Part shown: positions 8,725 to 18,258 of the stretch, piece after piece | Layout: each line of letters begins with the position of its first letter | Position numbering within the stretch: the first letter of the stretch is position 1 | Assembly (NCBI GenBank): GCA_035529935.1 | Contig: DATKVT010000095.1 | Location: forward strand, 1 to 45,427 | Reading direction: 5' to 3' | DNA length: 45,427 bases | Source: Williamwhitmania sp. | GTDB taxonomy: Bacteria; Bacteroidota; Bacteroidia; Bacteroidales; Williamwhitmaniaceae | Notes under the pieces: generated by a model | Databases searched by the model: none | Seen by the model: only the letters and a program-made list of their open reading frames with translations | What the model was told of the DNA's origin: nothing | Program-made: the position numbers and the translations under genes

Positions 8725-10134
8725 CTACCTGATTTTTAGTGGAGCGAGAACGGCGGAGATAATCTCTTTGTAGCTATCGCCATAGTGATGGCCTCCCTTC
8801 AGAATCAAGATCTGTGCACCCAGTTTACGAAACAGCTCCTGATCCTGCTCCTCATCTTCGTCGGAGCCGTATATGCATATCTTTGGCACATAGCTCATCT
8901 TCTTCACCTCAGGCGCCACATCGTAACCACTCTCCATATCGAGGTTGAGCATGCTGCTGATGGTAACCTCAAAATCGGTTTTATCGTCAGGGGAGAGCAT
9001 GGCCACCATAACTAACCTGCTTTTTAAACTTGGCGAAAGCCGATTAGCCACAAATGGAACTACATCTGCCCCAAAGGAGTAACCCATGAGCAAAATCTTT
9101 TCGCGCCCAAACTTTTTGGAGAAGAACAGCAGCAATTTTTCTGCGGCAGCAGCCGTCTCCTCCGGTGTTTTCTTCTCCCAAAAATACTTCTGCGTATCAA
9201 GCCCAACCGATGGAATTCCACGACTAGCCAGCTCGTTGGCCAGCGATTGGTCAAAATCGGTCCAGCCGCCATCGCCAGAAATAAGCAAGGCCATCAAAGG
9301 GCTACTCCCCTTAGTAGCATCTGTTTCCAAGAATGGAAGATCGGCAATCTCCGAGGCAGCAATGTTCGGCTCGGATGGCTGCACTGAACCACCAAAGGGT
9401 TTTGCCGCTTGAATACGCTGAACTGAGCTGAGCAGCACCTTTTCCCAATCCATTACTTCGCCAACCTTTTCGGGAACGCTCACATCGGCGTTTTCCATAC
9501 CCTTAAAGAACTTTTGACACGCCGCAATTTCTCCATCCTTCTCCTTCCCAAAAGGGATCACCACAAAAGGTGCCAGCAACTTTGCAGAGGCCATCACCGA
9601 TACTTTGCTATGCTTTGCATTCAGCAACGATTGTAGTCCCGATCCTCTACAAAACTTCTTGTTAAGATCAATGGTGGAAGAAAAACCTAGCGCAACACCA
9701 CCCTTGAATGTATTGGCTGGAGCCTGGGCTATTAATGCATAAGTTAGCGTAGCACCCGCCTCCCTTCCAATCAAAATTGGCTTATGATACGTTTTTAATC
9801 CAAACTTTTTCTGAATGTATATGCTCAGATTTTCAAAGTCTGATGCAGGATAGAGACATTTGCTCTTCGACTCCACAAATAGCGTCATCAGGTGGCGCAG
9901 GTCAACGCACACCACCATTAAGTGCTGGTCGGTTATCCGTTTGGCAATTGCATCCATTTCACTTGTCCATCCACCCTTATCCGAAATAATTATGGCAACG
10001 CCCGCGGGATTTGCACCAGGATTCAACACTACAACTCTTCCAAATGGCTTATAAACAAGTGTATCGGCTTTACTCCAAGCATAACCCGAAATTGTTATAA
10101 AAACAAAGGCGATAAGTGCTAAATACCTCTTCAT
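8725..10134 (-). CDS. acvB: AcvB/VirJ-type periplasmic hydrolase
   Basis: A 469-residue alpha/beta hydrolase of the AcvB/VirJ family behind an N-terminal signal peptide (about 1-22). Two tandem copies are visible. The first (about 30-235) has SDKGGW at 51-56 but IGREAG where the nucleophile elbow should be, so it lacks the Ser. The second (about 275-469) has SGDGGW at 286-291, GYSFG at 351-355 with Ser353, and candidate Asp425 and His449/450. In Agrobacterium, AcvB is a periplasmic hydrolase that removes lysine from lysyl-phosphatidylglycerol and is encoded with the synthase. Here it follows mprF by 12 bases, supporting the same role. ATG 10134 is preferred to a TTG three codons upstream. Confidence 0.85.
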   Translation of the reverse strand: MKRYLALIAFVFITISGYAWSKADTLVYKPFGRVVVLNPGANPAGVAIIISDKGGWTSEMDAIAKRITDQHLMVVCVDLRHLMTLFVESKSKCLYPASDFENLSIYIQKKFGLKTYHKPILIGREAGATLTYALIAQAPANTFKGGVALGFSSTIDLNKKFCRGSGLQSLLNAKHSKVSVMASAKLLAPFVVIPFGKEKDGEIAACQKFFKGMENADVSVPEKVGEVMDWEKVLLSSVQRIQAAKPFGGSVQPSEPNIAASEIADLPFLETDATKGSSPLMALLISGDGGWTDFDQSLANELASRGIPSVGLDTQKYFWEKKTPEETAAAAEKLLLFFSKKFGREKILLMGYSFGADVVPFVANRLSPSLKSRLVMVAMLSPDDKTDFEVTISSMLNLDMESGYDVAPEVKKMSYVPKICIYGSDEDEEQDQELFRKLGAQILILKGGHHYGDSYKEIISAVLAPLKIR

Positions 10135-10146
10135 GGTGACCAAATA

Positions 10147-12765
10147 TTACTGTTTAAAAACCCTAGACAAGGCAACTGGCGATTGGAGTAAGTCGTAGCC
10201 ATGCTCATACACCAAATATCTATTTTGCCACTCTGGGAAGAACTTCTCCTTAAAATTTCGAAGTCCTTTATATCTTGAAAACACTCGTATCTCCTCGTAT
10301 GCAAACCGCATGGTTCGTTCGGAAATATCCTTGGCGCGATCCAGTCCCGACATTGGCGCAAGGCCCATGTTCACATACTTATATCCCGAATCTTTAAAGT
10401 GAAAAAAAAGATTAACCAAAAGAAACTCCAAGGTGTCATCAGGGGCATCGGATGTCCTGCGGATTAGGTCATAGGTTGCTTCTTCTGGAACATAATCAGG
10501 GATAATATTGGCAAAAGCGATAACCTTCTCCTCTGCATTTTCGATGGTCACTACGGTTTGATTTTTCAACGTATCACTGTTAAACTTTCCTTGGGCAAAT
10601 ACCATTTCGGTATACCCTTGGTCGGCAAGCCAGTCGTCCGATACGGCCTTCAACTTTTGCATTAGTCCTGCCTTAAGTGGTGGTTGATACACCTTGAAAC
10701 TCCACCCTGCATCATTCATGCGATTAATTGCACTCCTCATCGATCGTCTCGATCGACCTTCAATTGTAAATTCATCCAGTGCGACCACGGCCTCCTGCCC
10801 AATTAGCATGGCCTTTTTATGAATACTCCGGTAGGTCTCCAAGTACTCCTCCGGCACGCGATAAAACAGTGGCATAAGTCCATTTTGGTAGCAGAACCTA
10901 TCGAACTCATGGACGGCCATCTTCATATCCTCCCTTGATTGGCACACCGGATTTTCGAGCACTACGGCGTAATTCCCGGTAATGCGGTAGGCAATAAACC
11001 CATCAACCGAAGTGGTAAAGTAGAAAAGCTTATCGGTTGAATATTTGAAGTAGTCAAGTGAGGAATTTCCAAAGCGATGCACCATACCTGTTGCCCGAGA
11101 CAGTGCCTCTTCCTCCTTTTCATCCCTGAACACATAAGGGCGAAATAGGGTATAAACCAGAAAGGCAATTGAACTAATACCGGCAAAGTTGATGGATAGA
11201 AGAAAGTTTCTGGCAAACTTATCATGGGCGATCAAGTCGGGAGGGTTTTGCAGAAAAAATCCCTGCACGGTATAGTAAGCCGATTGGCTCAAACTAAAAT
11301 CATGATGAAAATGCTTCTTATCGAGGTAGTAGAATCCCACAATTCCGTAGAGCATAACCACCGCCGCCGAGAACAGGGCTGTCTTGACTCCTAGAATTCG
11401 CAGCGAGGGATTGCTACGAACATAATACTGCTTTCGGGTTAACCACAGCGACAGCACAAGAAGCATGGCAAACATTGCCTCCTCATAATCGATAGCCTTG
11501 GTGAGGTTGGCGGCAATGGAAACGATGGCCAGCACCATGGCCACATTCCAAGTTATGCGCAATCCCTTTAGCAGAAAGGCTGAGGTGGCTAGCAAGAATA
11601 TTCCGGACGCAAGGGTAAAGTAAACCGATGCATTGATGGCGGACATGGGTAAAAAATCTCGGATAAGTGCAAAACGCTCTGGAATGGCAGGTGTAACAGC
11701 CGACACAATGTTTATCACACCCAAAAAGAAAGTTAGAAGCGATGGTACTACTCGAAGAACGAGACTATTGCGAACAAGCACAAAGCTGAGGGCACCTCCA
11801 ATTAGCGGGAGCCAAAACTCGAAGAACCGGTAAAGGAATGTTATTGAAACAGCCTCCATGGTGGAAAAGCCAAACCGGGTGAGGATAAAAGCTAACGAGA
11901 GTTCTATGGCTCCAAGACCTCGGAGAAATGGCGAGAGGAGGAGAAAAAGTATGGATACGATGTAGCCGATTATTGCAGCCTCCCAGCTACCTACAAAACC
12001 CAATGCCTTCATGGCAATCCATAGGTGACCTATTCCGCAAAACTCAATAAAGACAGAGGTGATGATGGTTAAGATAAACGACTTTACCTTGAACGACTGA
12101 GCCTGTACCTCCTCAATAACCGACGCAAACTGAGGACTAAACCGAACAATGATTCGATACACCACACGTCCCTTAATGGCCGATCGAAAAATCCAATATA
12201 AGAGGGCAACAAAGGCGACTATTCCAGTAAATGCATACACCTCCCCGCTCGAAAGATTTTTAGTAATAGCAAGGTAGAGGAGGCTGGGAATAGCCACTAA
12301 AATAACGGAGACAATTCCTACGATAGCATAGATGCTCGAGGCAATGTGAATCTGCGTTTTAGAAATATTCTGCTTTTCAATGGGCTTGGTAAAAAAGGCC
12401 AACGAGGAGATACCTCCTGCCGGCAAAAAAATGCTAATAAAATTTCGTTTAAGGAAAAGAAGTATGGCGTTTCGAAACCCAATTTTACAGCCCAGCGATC
12501 GAAAACTGAAGACATACATCAATGCCTGCAACAAAACATAGGTCAAGGTTATTACCAGCCCTAGGAGTACCCAAGATGCACTTGCGTTGGTTAGAGCACT
12601 CTTGATATTCTGAAATTCCGCACCCTGGTGAAGGAAAAAGTATATGGCCACCGAAAGGAAAAATGCAGCAATGATAAACTGAATGAGCATTTTTCGATTT
12701 TCAGAAATCAACTTCTGAAAGCCAAGCTGGGCTGTCAATCTCTTTAATACATGGCTGTGCTGCAT
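10147..12765 (-). CDS. mprF: phosphatidylglycerol aminoacyltransferase/flippase MprF
   Basis: This 872-residue protein has the full MprF layout. An N-terminal ~530-residue membrane part of about 14 helices corresponds to the flippase and synthase membrane domains, with GGISSLAFFTKP in the first part. A C-terminal soluble GNAT-like domain (DUF2156, about 560-865, from SLDYFKY to NRYLVYEHG) transfers an amino acid, usually Lys or Ala, from aminoacyl-tRNA to phosphatidylglycerol. The product lowers surface negative charge and protects against cationic peptides. Amino-acid specificity cannot be read from the sequence. The AcvB-type gene lies 12 bases downstream in the same direction, so the operon probably both makes and removes the modification. 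Confidence 0.9.
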   Translation of the reverse strand: MQHSHVLKRLTAQLGFQKLISENRKMLIQFIIAAFFLSVAIYFFLHQGAEFQNIKSALTNASASWVLLGLVITLTYVLLQALMYVFSFRSLGCKIGFRNAILLFLKRNFISIFLPAGGISSLAFFTKPIEKQNISKTQIHIASSIYAIVGIVSVILVAIPSLLYLAITKNLSSGEVYAFTGIVAFVALLYWIFRSAIKGRVVYRIIVRFSPQFASVIEEVQAQSFKVKSFILTIITSVFIEFCGIGHLWIAMKALGFVGSWEAAIIGYIVSILFLLLSPFLRGLGAIELSLAFILTRFGFSTMEAVSITFLYRFFEFWLPLIGGALSFVLVRNSLVLRVVPSLLTFFLGVINIVSAVTPAIPERFALIRDFLPMSAINASVYFTLASGIFLLATSAFLLKGLRITWNVAMVLAIVSIAANLTKAIDYEEAMFAMLLVLSLWLTRKQYYVRSNPSLRILGVKTALFSAAVVMLYGIVGFYYLDKKHFHHDFSLSQSAYYTVQGFFLQNPPDLIAHDKFARNFLLSINFAGISSIAFLVYTLFRPYVFRDEKEEEALSRATGMVHRFGNSSLDYFKYSTDKLFYFTTSVDGFIAYRITGNYAVVLENPVCQSREDMKMAVHEFDRFCYQNGLMPLFYRVPEEYLETYRSIHKKAMLIGQEAVVALDEFTIEGRSRRSMRSAINRMNDAGWSFKVYQPPLKAGLMQKLKAVSDDWLADQGYTEMVFAQGKFNSDTLKNQTVVTIENAEEKVIAFANIIPDYVPEEATYDLIRRTSDAPDDTLEFLLVNLFFHFKDSGYKYVNMGLAPMSGLDRAKDISERTMRFAYEEIRVFSRYKGLRNFKEKFFPEWQNRYLVYEHGYDLLQSPVALSRVFKQ

Positions 12766-13183
12766 AGATTATCAGTTAGGCGCATTTGTAAACAGAAAAA
12801 AGAACGTAAAGTTAGAAAGAAGCCCTAATCACTAGGCATCGTTTGCATAATTTAACGTTCCCGACTCATCCTTCTTTATTCCACAATATATCAATTTTTA
12901 TCAGGCAAAGCAAGCATTGCTAAGTGCCTATCAAAAGAAACATCATCCTTTTCTATCCATGCTTCAACGCCATGAGAATAAAAATAGAATTCAATTGCAG
13001 CAACCTGATTCGGCCAATTAAAATTATATTGAATAGAAAAAAGAAAAGGTAATTTGGTCATCCTATTCATTCATTCGCTATTTTAGAGGGAAAATTATAT
13101 TGATCCTTGTCATGAATTGCCACAATGTTAAATACGATAAAAATCGACCTAAACATTTATAACTAGTTCAAAAAACAAACTTT
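12766..13183. other. intergenic region between mprF and hppA with a broken small ORF
   Basis: These 418 bases separate divergent mprF and hppA, so both promoters should be here. I found no full TTTG/TAnnTTTG pair. The best candidate is an imperfect mprF -7 element on the minus strand at 12807-12814 (TAACTTTA). The minus strand at 12891-13062 holds a small coding-like frame broken at a run of five A, listed separately. Confidence 0.5.
12891..13062 (-). pseudogene. possible frameshifted small protein gene
   Basis: On the minus strand an ATG at 13062 opens MTKLPFLFSIQYNF and then meets TAA. Shifting by one base at the five-A run 13020-13024 continues as a protein-like frame (NWPNQVAAIEFYFYSHG, then VEAWIEKDDVSFDRHLAM) to a TGA at 12891, about 56 residues in all. 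Removal of one base would restore one open frame. The reading with Trp, His and Asp spread through it looks coding, but I recognise no family. It could be a decayed gene, a homopolymer sequencing error, or chance. Confidence 0.3.
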
Positions 13184-15607
13184 ATGAAAAAAGGATTACT
13201 GCTTGGCCTAATGGGGACCCTACTCTTTCCCTTGGCTGCATCTGCCAGTGAGGCCGACCTAAAGATCCCCGAGCTGAGTGCAGGGCAAAACCATCTCTTA
13301 ATGATCGGCATTCTGGTGTGCATTCTTGGTTTTGTCTTCGGAATATACCAGTTTTTGAAAGTAAGAAGAATAAAGGCACACTCTTCAATGCTTGAAGTTG
13401 GCCAAATTATCTTCGAAACCTGCAAAACCTATCTTTTGCAGCAGGGCAAGTTTTTAATTCTTCTTTTCACCTTTATTGCCCTATTTATTTCGTTCTACTT
13501 TGGAGGGCTCCAGAGCACCTCATTTGGAGGTGTAATGCTCATCCTCATGTGGACGGTAATTGGGGTATTGGGCTCCTATGGTGTTGCATGGTTTGGAATT
13601 CGCATGAATACCCTCGCCAACAGCCGCATGGCCTTCGCCTCCCTCGAGCGCAAACCACTCAAACTCCTCAACATTCCGTTGGATGCAGGTATGAGCATTG
13701 GTGTGGTGCTCATTTCGGTGGAGCTCATTATGATGCTTACCATACTGATATTTGTTCCTCGGGAGTATGCCGGTGCCAGCTTTATTGGCTTTGCCATTGG
13801 TGAATCGCTTGGAGCCAGCGCCCTTCGTATTGCAGGAGGTATCTTCACCAAGATTGCTGATATTGGTTCGGACCTGATGAAGATTGCCTTCAACATTAAG
13901 GAGGACGACCCGCGCAACCCCGGCGTTATTGCCGACTGCACTGGTGACAATGCTGGTGACAGCGTTGGACCAACCGCCGATGGTTTTGAAACCTATGGTG
14001 TTACCGGCGTAGCTCTCATCTCCTTCATCGTTCTTTCGGTTACCAGCATTCAATACCAAACGGAGCTGCTCACCTGGATCTTCGCCATGCGTATCCTCAT
14101 GATTGGCACCTCCATTTTTTCGTTCTGGATTAACAGATACATCAGCAACCTCCGCTATAGCACCAAGGATGATATCGACTTTGAGCGACCACTCACCAAC
14201 CTCATTTGGATCACCTCCATTATGTCTATCCTAGTTACTTACGCCATCAGCTACATTCTAATTGGTCCAGGAACTGTTCTTGGAACCGATGATTCCAGCT
14301 TATGGCTCGTACTCTCCTCGATCATCAGCTGTGGAACATTAGGTGCTGCGCTTATTCCGGAGTTCACCAAAATTTTCACCAGTCCAAAGTCGAAGCACGT
14401 GAACGAGGTTGTTCAAGCTTCCCGCGAAGGTGGAGCATCTCTCAACATTCTCTCGGGTTTGGTTGCCGGTAACTTCAGCGCCTTCTGGATGGGCATGGTA
14501 TTCTTTGTGCTTATGTTCCTAGCCTACTTCTTTAGCCAATTTGGTCTACATGCCATTATGGGCTACGAAACCATCTTTGCATTTGGTTTAGTGGCCTTCG
14601 GATTCTTGGGCATGGGACCAGTTACAATTGCAGTAGATAGCTACGGACCGGTTACCGATAATGCACAATCGGTGTATGAACTTTCGCTCATTGAGGGAAG
14701 ACCAAATGTTGCTGCCGAAATTGAAAAGGATTTTGGGTTTAAACCCGATTTTGAAAAGGCAAAGCACTACCTCGAAGCCAACGATGGTGCCGGGAATACC
14801 TTTAAGGCAACCGCTAAGCCTGTTCTTATCGGAACGGCGGTTGTAGGTGCCACCACCATGATATTCTCGCTAATTCTGGTGATCAAAAACACCCTTGGTA
14901 TTCAGCCCGAGATGGTGCTTAACCTGCTCAATCCATGGTCGATCCTTGGATTTATTGCCGGTGGTGCAGTTATTTACTGGTTTACCGGTGCATCAATCCA
15001 GGCCGTTTCTACCGGAGCTTACCGTGCCGTAGAGTATATTAAGCAGCACATTAACCTCGATCCCGGAGCCAGCGCATCGGCCAGCACCGAGAACTCCAAG
15101 GAGGTGGTGAAGATCTGCACCCAGTATGCGCAAAAGGGGATGATCAACATCTTTATTGCCATATTCTCGTTTGCCATTGCCTTCTCGTTTATGTCGGCTC
15201 CTTCCGGAACGGGTGATCCGGTTAAGGCAGCATCGGTATCTCTATTCATCAGCTACCTCATCTCCATTGCCGTATTTGGATTGTTCCAGGCCATCTTTAT
15301 GGCTAACGCTGGTGGTGCCTGGGATAATGCCAAGAAGGTGGTAGAGGTAGACCTTCAGGAGAAGGGAACCCCTCTCCATGAGGCAACCGTTGTAGGCGAT
15401 ACCGTTGGTGACCCATTTAAGGACACCTCCTCCGTTTCGCTCAACCCCATTATCAAGTTCACCACGCTGTTTGGTCTGCTTGCCATGGAGATTGCCATTT
15501 CGGAGCGCTTCCGCGACATTGCTCCATACGTAGGCGTAATATTCCTAATTATCGCGCTGGTATTTGTGTGGAGGTCGTTCTACAGCATGCGAATTCCTAA
15601 AAAGTAA
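13184..15607 (+). CDS. hppA: membrane-bound ion-pumping pyrophosphatase
   Basis: This 807-residue protein hydrolyses pyrophosphate and pumps H+ and/or Na+ out of the cytoplasm. About 16 membrane helices are visible, preceded by a signal-like N-terminus (about 1-23). The substrate-binding stretch EDDPRNP begins at 240, followed by DCTGDNAGD and TADGFETYG. GNTFKATAK at 537-545 places Lys541 where K+-independent enzymes have Lys and K+-dependent ones Ala. The gate glutamate usually seen in helix 6 (VGKVE in many homologues) is absent, while a Glu (E207, GFAIGES) appears in helix 5, as I recall for Flavobacterium-type H+-PPases. I therefore predict a K+-independent, probably H+-pumping form. It is monocistronic with its own terminator. 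Confidence 0.93.
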   Translation: MKKGLLLGLMGTLLFPLAASASEADLKIPELSAGQNHLLMIGILVCILGFVFGIYQFLKVRRIKAHSSMLEVGQIIFETCKTYLLQQGKFLILLFTFIALFISFYFGGLQSTSFGGVMLILMWTVIGVLGSYGVAWFGIRMNTLANSRMAFASLERKPLKLLNIPLDAGMSIGVVLISVELIMMLTILIFVPREYAGASFIGFAIGESLGASALRIAGGIFTKIADIGSDLMKIAFNIKEDDPRNPGVIADCTGDNAGDSVGPTADGFETYGVTGVALISFIVLSVTSIQYQTELLTWIFAMRILMIGTSIFSFWINRYISNLRYSTKDDIDFERPLTNLIWITSIMSILVTYAISYILIGPGTVLGTDDSSLWLVLSSIISCGTLGAALIPEFTKIFTSPKSKHVNEVVQASREGGASLNILSGLVAGNFSAFWMGMVFFVLMFLAYFFSQFGLHAIMGYETIFAFGLVAFGFLGMGPVTIAVDSYGPVTDNAQSVYELSLIEGRPNVAAEIEKDFGFKPDFEKAKHYLEANDGAGNTFKATAKPVLIGTAVVGATTMIFSLILVIKNTLGIQPEMVLNLLNPWSILGFIAGGAVIYWFTGASIQAVSTGAYRAVEYIKQHINLDPGASASASTENSKEVVKICTQYAQKGMINIFIAIFSFAIAFSFMSAPSGTGDPVKAASVSLFISYLISIAVFGLFQAIFMANAGGAWDNAKKVVEVDLQEKGTPLHEATVVGDTVGDPFKDTSSVSLNPIIKFTTLFGLLAMEIAISERFRDIAPYVGVIFLIIALVFVWRSFYSMRIPKK

Positions 15608-15629
15608 GATAGTTCTTGCACTAATTTGA

Positions 15630-15662
15630 AGAGGGATGCCTGTTGAGCGTCCCTCTTTTTTG
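15630..15662 (+). terminator. Rho-independent terminator of hppA
   Basis: AGAGGGATGC (15630-15639) pairs with GCGTCCCTCT (15647-15656), with one G-T pair, and six T follow. It lies 22 bases after the hppA stop. Confidence 0.9.
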
Positions 15663-15731
15663 CCCAGCCATTAAAAACCTTTTTGATTGTTTTTAAATAG
15701 CAGAAGATGAGTGGCATAAGCGATTTGCGGG

Positions 15732-17270
15732 TTAATAATATTTCGTTGAATTTTCTACTAATTCTCCATCAATCCAATCCTCTGTGTACCATATCTTTTT
15801 TGATTTTCTGGTTTCACTACTTGAATATTTAGTCATCTTCCCATGTCTTTTCCCATATCGATACATTTCGGTGTAATTAACTACATTTCCTATTTCATCA
15901 GAATAATGCCCATTAGCCGACCAATAATGGGTTTGCAAACCATGTAAATGACCATTGTAGTAGTTCTCAATACTTGTCAGAATATATTCTTCTGAAGAAT
16001 AGTAATTCGCTTCGAACCTTCCATAGTACTTCCACTTACCATGCTTATTACCATCTACGTATAGACCTTCAGCAATAACTTCACCGTACTTATCGTAATA
16101 CTTACAACTGCCATGATAATTACCGTTAAACAATTTTGAAGTTACGATTCTTTCTCTACCGTTCATTTCTTGTACTGGTTCAGTCTTAATATTTTCGTCA
16201 ATAACTGTTAAATCAAAAGGATTACCATTTTTGTAATTTATAGTTTTATATATTTTCCCCTCAGGGGTATAGTATTTGCAGATACCATCTAAATAACCAT
16301 ATTTAAATCTCCCATTCACATAGATTCTATCATTATAGTATATTGAAAAACTACCATTAAATACACCATATAGTTTTTCTTCACCTAAACTACCATCTAA
16401 AAAACCATTAGTAACGATTTTATCTTTACCAACTTTAATATCCATTGAATAAGATTCATAATATTCTTTTTGAGTGTTAAAATGATTAGTTATTAATAGA
16501 ATAGAATCATAGTTTATAGAATTATCAAATTTGCAATAGAATGCTATCTGTTTGTCTTTTGCAAACCACTCTCCTCTCATGATACCATTTTCCACAAGAC
16601 CTTTTGATTTGGCAATCCCATTTTCATCAAACAGTTCATGCATACCTGTCTTGAGGTAAATTGTATCACCCCCAACTATTTCAAATGAATCTTTTCGAAT
16701 GAAGTAAATTTCATAAGGGATTTTCTCCCCATGGGCATTGTATTGATAAGTAATAACTCGTTTAATATTGGGATTATAAGTAAACTTTGAGTATAGATTG
16801 ACATTGAAGAATTGAGAAGCCATAATTAAAATAGGGAAACTTAGCATTATTAATGAAGAAATCAGTTTGGAAAACTTTAATTGAAGTGCTTTAAACAAAA
16901 AAAGGTAGATAACTATTGAAATTGGTATTATTAAGAGAATTGAAATGTAAGAATTATCAAGACTACCTAAGTAAATTCCCATTGCAACTAAATATATTAA
17001 TGAAGCAATACTGATGTATTGTGCAATCTTGTCTTTGGGAAATGCTTTATTTTCAGAATTTTTAATTTCTAGATTGGAATCGTTCACCCCTTCTGTATTT
17101 AACACCTCATTCTCTTGATTTGACCCATCTTTTAAAATTGACGATTCTTCAGAATGAAGAAATTTCGCTTTTGATAGAACTTTCTTTTTCAGGGTCTGAA
17201 ATTCATCTTCACTTATAGCTCCTTGGTCTAAAAGTTTCTTAAGTCTATTAATTTCTTCTGCTGAGTTCAT
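15732..17270 (-). CDS. SHOCT / membrane / MORN-like (YwqK-type) repeat protein
   Basis: A 512-residue protein of three parts. Residues ~1-35 (EEINRLKKLLDQGAISEDEF) match the short SHOCT motif often found at protein ends. Residues ~85-165 hold several hydrophobic segments, likely three to four membrane helices. Residues ~190-510 are repeats of the form G.(Y/K)HGxxxxY with NGNYHGSCKYY, GNKHGKWKYY, GHLHGLQTHY and GKRHGKMTKY, the pattern of MORN-like repeats in the YwqK family. YwqK proteins are sometimes labelled antitoxins, but the function here is unknown. The gene is strongly AT-rich compared with hppA, suggesting foreign origin. It may belong to the minus-strand group that starts near 19.4 kb. 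Confidence 0.7.
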   Translation of the reverse strand: MNSAEEINRLKKLLDQGAISEDEFQTLKKKVLSKAKFLHSEESSILKDGSNQENEVLNTEGVNDSNLEIKNSENKAFPKDKIAQYISIASLIYLVAMGIYLGSLDNSYISILLIIPISIVIYLFLFKALQLKFSKLISSLIMLSFPILIMASQFFNVNLYSKFTYNPNIKRVITYQYNAHGEKIPYEIYFIRKDSFEIVGGDTIYLKTGMHELFDENGIAKSKGLVENGIMRGEWFAKDKQIAFYCKFDNSINYDSILLITNHFNTQKEYYESYSMDIKVGKDKIVTNGFLDGSLGEEKLYGVFNGSFSIYYNDRIYVNGRFKYGYLDGICKYYTPEGKIYKTINYKNGNPFDLTVIDENIKTEPVQEMNGRERIVTSKLFNGNYHGSCKYYDKYGEVIAEGLYVDGNKHGKWKYYGRFEANYYSSEEYILTSIENYYNGHLHGLQTHYWSANGHYSDEIGNVVNYTEMYRYGKRHGKMTKYSSSETRKSKKIWYTEDWIDGELVENSTKYY

Positions 17271-17317
17271 ATTTATTTAATTTAAATGCATTAATAATAT
17301 TCAAATTAGTCCCTTCT

Positions 17318-17773
17318 TTAGGATTTATCTTTCTTTTTCATCGAACCCCAACCTGCAACGTAAAGGCCATTACCATCGTCATAGATAATCATATTGGTAA
17401 ATGCTCTTGCCACCAGCGAATTATCACCATAACTACCTCCGGCTTTATCAAAATTGATATTTCTATATTTGCCGGTAGCGTTTGTATAACCTTGAACAGG
17501 ACTTAGTGAAAATGTGCCACTTTCATCTGGTTGTGAAGACCATGATGGTTCATCATCGGTATAAGCAGTTTGCATCCACCCCTTGAAGTTCGTTCCAACT
17601 ATTTGTAACTTATAGTGAGTATATACGCCATCTTCATGGTCGTAACCAACCCAAGTTCCTTGCATATCTTTTATTACAGCCTGTTCATCCTTAATATCAA
17701 CTTTAAAAAATGAGCCAAAAATAGCCAACATTACAACTATTATTACTATAGCTCCACAGCCAATCTTTTTCAT
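17318..17773 (-). CDS. hypothetical membrane-anchored protein
   Basis: A 151-residue protein with one N-terminal hydrophobic segment (about 5-23, AIVIIVVMLAIFGSFF) and an outside domain rich in Gly, Tyr and Trp (MQGTWVGYDHEDG, GWMQTAYTDDEP). The domain may be a small beta-barrel or lipocalin-like fold, judged only from alternating polar/aromatic strands. No family is recognised. It is 11 bases downstream of the lipoprotein gene and 47 bases upstream of the YwqK-type gene on the same strand, so the three are probably one transcript. AT-rich like its neighbours. Confidence 0.6.
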   Translation of the reverse strand: MKKIGCGAIVIIVVMLAIFGSFFKVDIKDEQAVIKDMQGTWVGYDHEDGVYTHYKLQIVGTNFKGWMQTAYTDDEPSWSSQPDESGTFSLSPVQGYTNATGKYRNINFDKAGGSYGDNSLVARAFTNMIIYDDGNGLYVAGWGSMKKKDKS

Positions 17774-17784
17774 TCTTTTAAATA

Positions 17785-18258
17785 TTAATTTTCATCAGGA
17801 GAACCACCATATATACCAGCATTATTTGGGTCACATGACACATTGAGAGGTGCTAAGGTAGGAGAACCGTCATAAGATGATGGATAATACACACAATAAT
17901 CATTAACACCATTACTACTCGAGTATTTAATAATTGAATAATTTGTGCCGTCAATTCCGTACTTTTTTACAGCATTTATTACATCTTCTGGAATATTGCC
18001 ATTAATTAATTGCCAAGTACCTGAAAAATGATTTCTATCGACAGTATTTTGCCCAGTCATACGTGTAACCTCACCCGATTCAAAAGTACCATCGCAATTA
18101 AGAGTTGTCCCGGTATCATCACTAACACCTTCGGTTATTGGACTTGGAATGCTACTTGTATATCTTTTCCCACAAATGTCTCGCTTTTTGACATTTGAGA
18201 AATTACTACATGACATCATTAAAATTGTTAAGATGAATAAAGTTGTAATTTTCTTCAT
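17785..18258 (-). CDS. hypothetical lipoprotein
   Basis: A 157-residue protein with a lipoprotein signal: MKKITTLFILTILMMSC, with the lipidation Cys at 17. The mature part is Ser/Gly/Thr-rich and contains four further Cys (about residues 29, 54, 122 and 138) that could form disulfides outside the cytoplasm, plus DRNHFSGTWQLING, a phrase similar to lipocalin-like Bacteroidota lipoproteins. No function is known. First gene of the 15.7-18.3 kb subgroup. Confidence 0.65.
   Translation of the reverse strand: MKKITTLFILTILMMSCSNFSNVKKRDICGKRYTSSIPSPITEGVSDDTGTTLNCDGTFESGEVTRMTGQNTVDRNHFSGTWQLINGNIPEDVINAVKKYGIDGTNYSIIKYSSSNGVNDYCVYYPSSYDGSPTLAPLNVSCDPNNAGIYGGSPDEN

Noticed and set aside
12849..12859. 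Another TTTAACGTT half-site upstream of mprF
   Set aside because: No partner half-site is found 21 bases to either side, so it does not fit the paired LytTR pattern.
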